Source: Cudoniella acicularis (lineage: Eukaryota > Ascomycota > Leotiomycetes > Helotiales > Helotiaceae). Taken from it: a stretch of DNA of 34,435 bases. How positions within the stretch are numbered: position 1 is the first letter of the stretch; each line of letters begins with the position of its first letter. The stretch spans positions 1-34,435 of the forward strand of contig JAAMPI010000504.1 in NCBI GenBank assembly GCA_013054445.1. The letters run 5' to 3'. Positions 31,155-34,435 of the stretch are shown one piece after another. The position numbers and the translations under genes are program-made. The notes beneath the pieces were generated by a model, which saw only the letters and a list, made by a program, of their open reading frames with translations, was not told the DNA's origin and ran no database searches.

Positions 31155-31715
31155 AGGCTAGAGAGTATTAAGAGAAGGAGGCCGAAAAAGAGGCGGGAGA
31201 GGACGTAAAATTATAAAGAAAGATATAAAGAGAAGTAAATCGATTATAGAAGGAAGATAAGGCCGTAGAAAAGCAGTTAGTAAAGGAGATATAGGCAGCT
31301 AATCCTAGGGCTAAAAAGGCACCTTAAAAGAAGCTAGTTATAGTAGTATCTAAGGCTAAAAAGGCTCCTATTAAGATATTAAAAAGGTCGAAGGCTCCTA
31401 TAAAAGCATAATTACCTACTGAATTAGATTCTAAGGCTTCGAATATAGTTGCTAGTGAGGTAGGAGACGATATAGGGGGTGACATCACAAATCGGCGGGG
31501 CCGTGTAATTCGACGACCACAACGTTATATGTGATAAGTCTAAATCATACGAATTTGGAATCGTGTTTATATCTGTTTATATTTTAATTTTAGCTTATAA
31601 TAATTAGTGGTTATTTAATTATAATGTTTTTAAAGGNTNNGGTGNGTTTCGGAAAAAGCGGGATTTGGCGCGGACCGGGATTTGGTGCGGGATTTCGGTT
31701 ACCAGGCACAGGGGC
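31155..31715 (+). mobile_element. Decayed DNA-transposon 3' end (copy B, pogo/Fot1-like by inference)
   Basis: One continuous plus-strand frame from about 31178 to TGA 31532-31534 encodes a Lys/Ala-rich tail with repeated KAKKAP/SKAPIK units and ends ITNRRGRVIRRPQRYM, like the C-terminus of fungal CENP-B/pogo-type transposases. It contains six in-frame TAA/TAG codons, each explainable as CAA or CAG changed by C-to-T. The coding strand has few CA dinucleotides, as expected after RIP. Downstream come GTGGTTATTTAATTAT at 31607-31622, a few N positions (31637-31645) and three GCGGGATTTGG-like units to about 31715, matching the order in copy A at 20636-21029. Only the 3' end is present. Confidence 0.6.
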
Positions 31716-32323
31716 AATCGGGATTACTACTCAACAGCGTCAGTATATGGTGTATAGATAACCTTCTCTAAGTCTGCATGAGCTTTACCTGCCTTTGTGC
31801 TTTACGCGGGGTATACCCTAGACCTGCCTCTCTGTAGCCTAGATCTATATATCGAGTGGGTTTCCCTAAATCTACTTTCCAAACCCCTCAGCGGATGCTA
31901 ATCAGGTCTTCCGGTCAGCCTTATATACCCACAAAAGGGGCTCGGTAAAGTGCCCGGATCATTGAAGCTAGAGTCTTGTACCCTGGAACAGCCCTGTATT
32001 GTGATGAATCAGTGGCATACAGCAAACGAAGAGTGCAAGTATAAAATTTAGTGTCTAGAATATCTTGACACAATTATTGACTATTGCCTTTCTTGTTTGG
32101 TTAGGTAGAGATACAAGCCGAACTTACCGATTGGGTATAGCTAGGTTTGGTACCTCGGTACAACCTATAATGGCCTGAGTGCCTGAGGTAATAACTCACG
32201 CGAAAGCACGTGGACCAGCCCAAGTGCGCATCTTATCAACAGCACAACAAAACACCGCAGCCAATACTAGACCTATCTATCATCTCTTCATCCGCCGATT
32301 TCTACATACACGACTGCAATATC
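31716..32323. other. Intergenic, upstream of the 32324 gene
   Basis: No gene is supported. The sequence is mixed, with no recognised transposon domain. An in-frame ATG at 32210 would extend the next gene by 38 codons of unremarkable composition. The promoter of that gene should lie here. Confidence 0.35.
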
Positions 32324-33537
32324 ATGAGCATTCAATCCCATCCCCGTCAACACGCTACGCCTCCCGAAAGTTTCACCAGCCCCCCTTTGACCCCTCCCCC
32401 AACAGATGAGAAGACGACAAGTTTGGTCTCGCGCATTATAGAGGAGATCAGGAATCGGCAGGAGGGACGCAACTTGACGAGTACACCCTGGGCTGTCTAC
32501 TTATTAGACCTGAAGGGGTACCAGGAGCTGCAGTATGAACTTCAAAGAGACGAGTCGCTCTGGGGTTTTGCACAACATAAACTCCGGTATGAAGAACCCT
32601 GATCGACCCCTTCTGTCCGATTCTATTACCTAGCTAACACTGCACGCAGATACGATTACTTCCCCTCCACCAGTCAACTCGTCCTTCGAATGCCCACCAC
32701 CCTACACGAAGAATTCATCACAAGCATTGTCGAAGAGATACAAGTCCAATTGAAGTCTATCCAAGACGCGTCAGCAGAGTTCGCAAAGGAGATCAGGTCT
32801 GGCGGATCGGCATCGATCAAGTTTGCAGACGAAGAGTATGGCAAGCATGATCCTGACGCGCAGTTCCGGCACTCGAAGGCCCAATTTCCAGGAATCGTGA
32901 TCGAGGTGTCGTATTCGCAGAAGAGAAAGGACCTCGAGCGCCTTGCGGACGATTATATCCTTGGATCTGACAGCGATATTCGGGTGGTTGTGGGCTTGGA
33001 TATCGAATATAAAACAGGCAAGAAGGCAACCTTGTCTGTCTGGCGGCCGAACATTATCACGAATGAAGCTGGGGAGAAAGAACTAGTCGCCCAACCAATC
33101 GTCGCGAACCAGGTTTGCATACACCATTCATACCTACGTCTTATACTAACTTGATGCAGGTTTTCCGTGATAGCAATGGCAACCCAAGCACATCTCGTAC
33201 AGGAGGCCTTCGACTACGCCTTCGAGACTTCGCCACGGAAGCCCTGGCCGAGGTTGAACTACAGCTACGCGATCCGATTATCCTCCCTGCCAACAAACTA
33301 TATTCGCTTCTCGAGCACGCGGAGGATGCAGCATCCGTCGTCGGGCAGCAGACTGGCATTGTCACAACTGATAAGCCTTGGGTAAGGAAGCGGCGCAGGG
33401 AAACCTCGCCGCTAGAGGAGCTCACTCAGAGAGATGAGAAACGCTTTCGCGCAGATGAGAGTAGAGCAGCAAATCAAGCGACAAGGGACGATTCTTCGTA
33501 CAAGACGGGTTCAACATCTGAGGGAGAAGCCAGTTGA
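32324..33537 (+). CDS. Uncharacterised fungal protein with possible PD-(D/E)XK nuclease-like core
   Basis: Three exons are proposed: 32324-32586, 32650-33112 and 33160-33537, with introns of 63 and 47 bases, giving 367 intact residues. The N-terminus is Pro/Ser/Thr-rich (PPESFTSPPLTPPPTDE). A compact alpha/beta region follows, with D155-P-D157A followed by FPGIVIEVSYSQK (E173, S175), LADDYILGSDSDIRVVVGLDI and KATLSVWRP. The order PD...(hydrophobic)E-V-S-x-S...vD resembles the Uma2 branch of PD-(D/E)XK nucleases, with Ser where Lys is usual; this is a resemblance, not an identification. The C-terminus has a basic KRRRETSPLEE patch and KRFR, suggesting nuclear import, and a Ser/Thr-rich end. 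From recall, similar proteins occur in many copies in fungi and tend to lie in repeat-rich DNA, as here. A start at 32210 is possible. Confidence 0.72.
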
Positions 33538-33679
33538 TTTGGGCTAGAGAGAAAGAATAGCCTTCTTGGTCACACTTGCGACCATTGCCATCTGTAAGTG
33601 TCTTGGCTATCTCTCTTCTTTTGAAAGAGAATGAAATTATCTCTACACTCATCCACTTCACATATGTTCCCGCAAGTTG

Positions 33680-33972
33680 TGCATACGAAGTAGCTGGTGG
33701 GGGAGAAGGGTCATAATCAAACGTTGGGAAAGAGCGGAAAAAGACATCCAAAGGGGTTTCCGTATCCTGTTGGTGAATGCGAGAGTCCCGCAGGTGCTGC
33801 TCCAAAGCCTCTCCTTGTTGCCGAAGGATCGATCGCAAGTCTCACATAACGCCTCTTCGCTATCGGATGATCGATCACAGTCGTCACAGTCAAAGGACGG
33901 AGCATGAACAGGAGAGTCACGTAGGTGCTACTGTAAAACCGTCTTGCTGCCGCAGTGACGGTCGCAAGTTAT
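33680..33972 (-). pseudogene. C2H2 zinc-finger protein remnant
   Basis: The minus strand encodes finger-like units: CDRHCGSKTVLQ, then HLRDSPVHAPSFDCDDCD, then CETCDRSFGNKE, then ALEQHLRDSRIHQQDTETP. They are followed by LDVFFRSFPTFDYDPSPPPA, an extension I recall after fingers in an uncharacterised fungal family. A TAG at 33930-33928 breaks the first finger where Gln is usual (C-to-T at CpA), and a one-base frame change near 33815 breaks the second. Similarity to the family stops around 33680 (after SYAQL). On the other side the gene is cut at about 33972, where a plus-strand mariner fragment begins. It is therefore truncated at both ends. Confidence 0.68.
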
Positions 33973-33973
33973 A

Positions 33974-34165
33974 CTGTACTTGCCACCGTACTCACCCGAC
34001 TTCAACCCGATCGAGGAGATGTTTGGAGAATTCAAACATACATTGGGATGAGCATATAGGTTTTGTCAGGGCAGATTTTTTGGGTTTCTTGGAAGAAAGT
34101 GCCACTGTTGTGGGTGTCCGAAAGGCAAGTGCCAGAATGACAAAAGGAAGTGTAAAGTGTCACAG
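33974..34165 (+). mobile_element. Tc1/mariner-type transposase C-terminal fragment
   Basis: The frame from 33974 reads LYLPPYSPDFNPIEEMFGEF, the hallmark around the last catalytic acidic residue of the DDE_3 transposase domain. It hits TGA at 34049-34051. In the next frame the expected tail continues (ADFLGFLEESATVVGVRKAS, then ARMTKGS), so a small indel lies near 34045. Everything N-terminal to the motif is missing and replaced by the zinc-finger remnant on the opposite strand. It is an inactive fragment. Confidence 0.82.
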
Positions 34166-34435
34166 AGCACTTCAGCAGACGTAGAGTAAACAGTGCTCTA
34201 TTTCTTAGAATAATCGACGAAGAAGGGAAAAGGGGAAGGACGAAGCAGCCACGTATCTAACCTCGGCCTAAAACCTCGCTTAGGCCTAGCGCCATCACGT
34301 GTAATCCAGGTCACGTGAACCAACTCCGTGACATCACCCCCCCTTTAAAGGAAAGCTCGCCTCGAGCGCTAAATATAAAAGTAAAAACAAACAGATAATA
34401 AAAGAAACAAATAACAAATAAAGGAACAAATAACA
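34166..34435. other. Right edge, unresolved
   Basis: No gene is seen. CACGTG occurs at about 34297 and 34312. The sequence after ~34330 (TTTAAAGG, then A-rich with repeated AACAAATAA units) could be the edge of another repeat that continues outside the window. Confidence 0.3.

Noticed and set aside
33422..33838. 138-codon minus frame as an intact gene
   Set aside because: Only its first ~60 codons resemble the zinc-finger family; the rest is unrelated and antisense to the end of the 32324-33537 gene, so it is a truncated remnant.
1..34435. tRNA, rRNA, CRISPR arrays, bacterial operons or prophage
   Set aside because: No tRNA T-arm with a matching acceptor stem, no rRNA-like segment and no regularly spaced repeats were seen; gene structure is eukaryotic with introns.
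34330..34435. Possible LTR edge at the right end
   Set aside because: Only one end would be in the window and no TG...CA boundary, primer-binding site or second copy can be shown.

Overview
The window looks like a chromosome segment of a filamentous ascomycete, most likely a leotiomycete (Helotiales-like). Supporting signs are short introns of about 45-116 bases with GT...AG ends, heterokaryon-incompatibility (HET) domain proteins, a PTH11-like rhodopsin-domain receptor, a fungal cytochrome P450, decayed transposons whose stop codons look like C-to-T changes at CpA (as left by repeat-induced point mutation, RIP), and a conserved MIC60/Rab5/SAC1 gene block. The taxonomic placement is inference from recall, not a search.

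Left arm (1-20 kb), accessory-type genes. A small glycine-rich membrane protein (368-712, -) has a decayed tandem copy of its own 5' region. Next come a full-length HET protein (1245-3599, -), a membrane-protein locus split over three frames (4144-4756, +), a Ser/Thr- and Pro-rich single-pass membrane protein (5314-6788, -), an eight-exon rhodopsin-domain receptor (7925-9316, -), and a divergent P450/short-chain dehydrogenase pair (11060-12866, - and 13398-14566, +). A second HET gene (15658-17205, +) is broken by two nonsense codons at positions where the family has Trp. Two low-complexity proteins follow (17966-18601 and 19360-20121, both -).

Middle (20.1-22 kb) is an AT-rich repeat island with N gaps. 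It holds the 3' end of a decayed transposon and a 272-bp element with terminal inverted repeats flanked by TAA. Then comes a housekeeping block: MIC60 (mitochondrial cristae junctions), a Rab5-type GTPase (early endosomes) and SAC1 (phosphoinositide phosphatase). The first two are on the minus strand; SAC1 diverges from Rab5 across an ~0.84-kb shared promoter.

Right arm (28.8-34.4 kb) is a graveyard of decayed tandem duplications, a five-repeat ankyrin pseudogene, a second transposon tail related to the one at 20.6 kb, a C2H2 zinc-finger pseudogene and a Tc1/mariner transposase fragment. One intact-looking gene (32324-33537, +) sits among these and encodes a nuclear-type protein with a possible PD-(D/E)XK-like core.

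Exon structures were derived by hand from splice signals, frame continuity and remembered family motifs. No clearly new biological system was found. The most interesting points are the paired decayed transposon tails, the three-frame membrane locus, the twice-stopped HET gene, the possible nuclease-like gene, and an in-frame intron hidden in the dehydrogenase.
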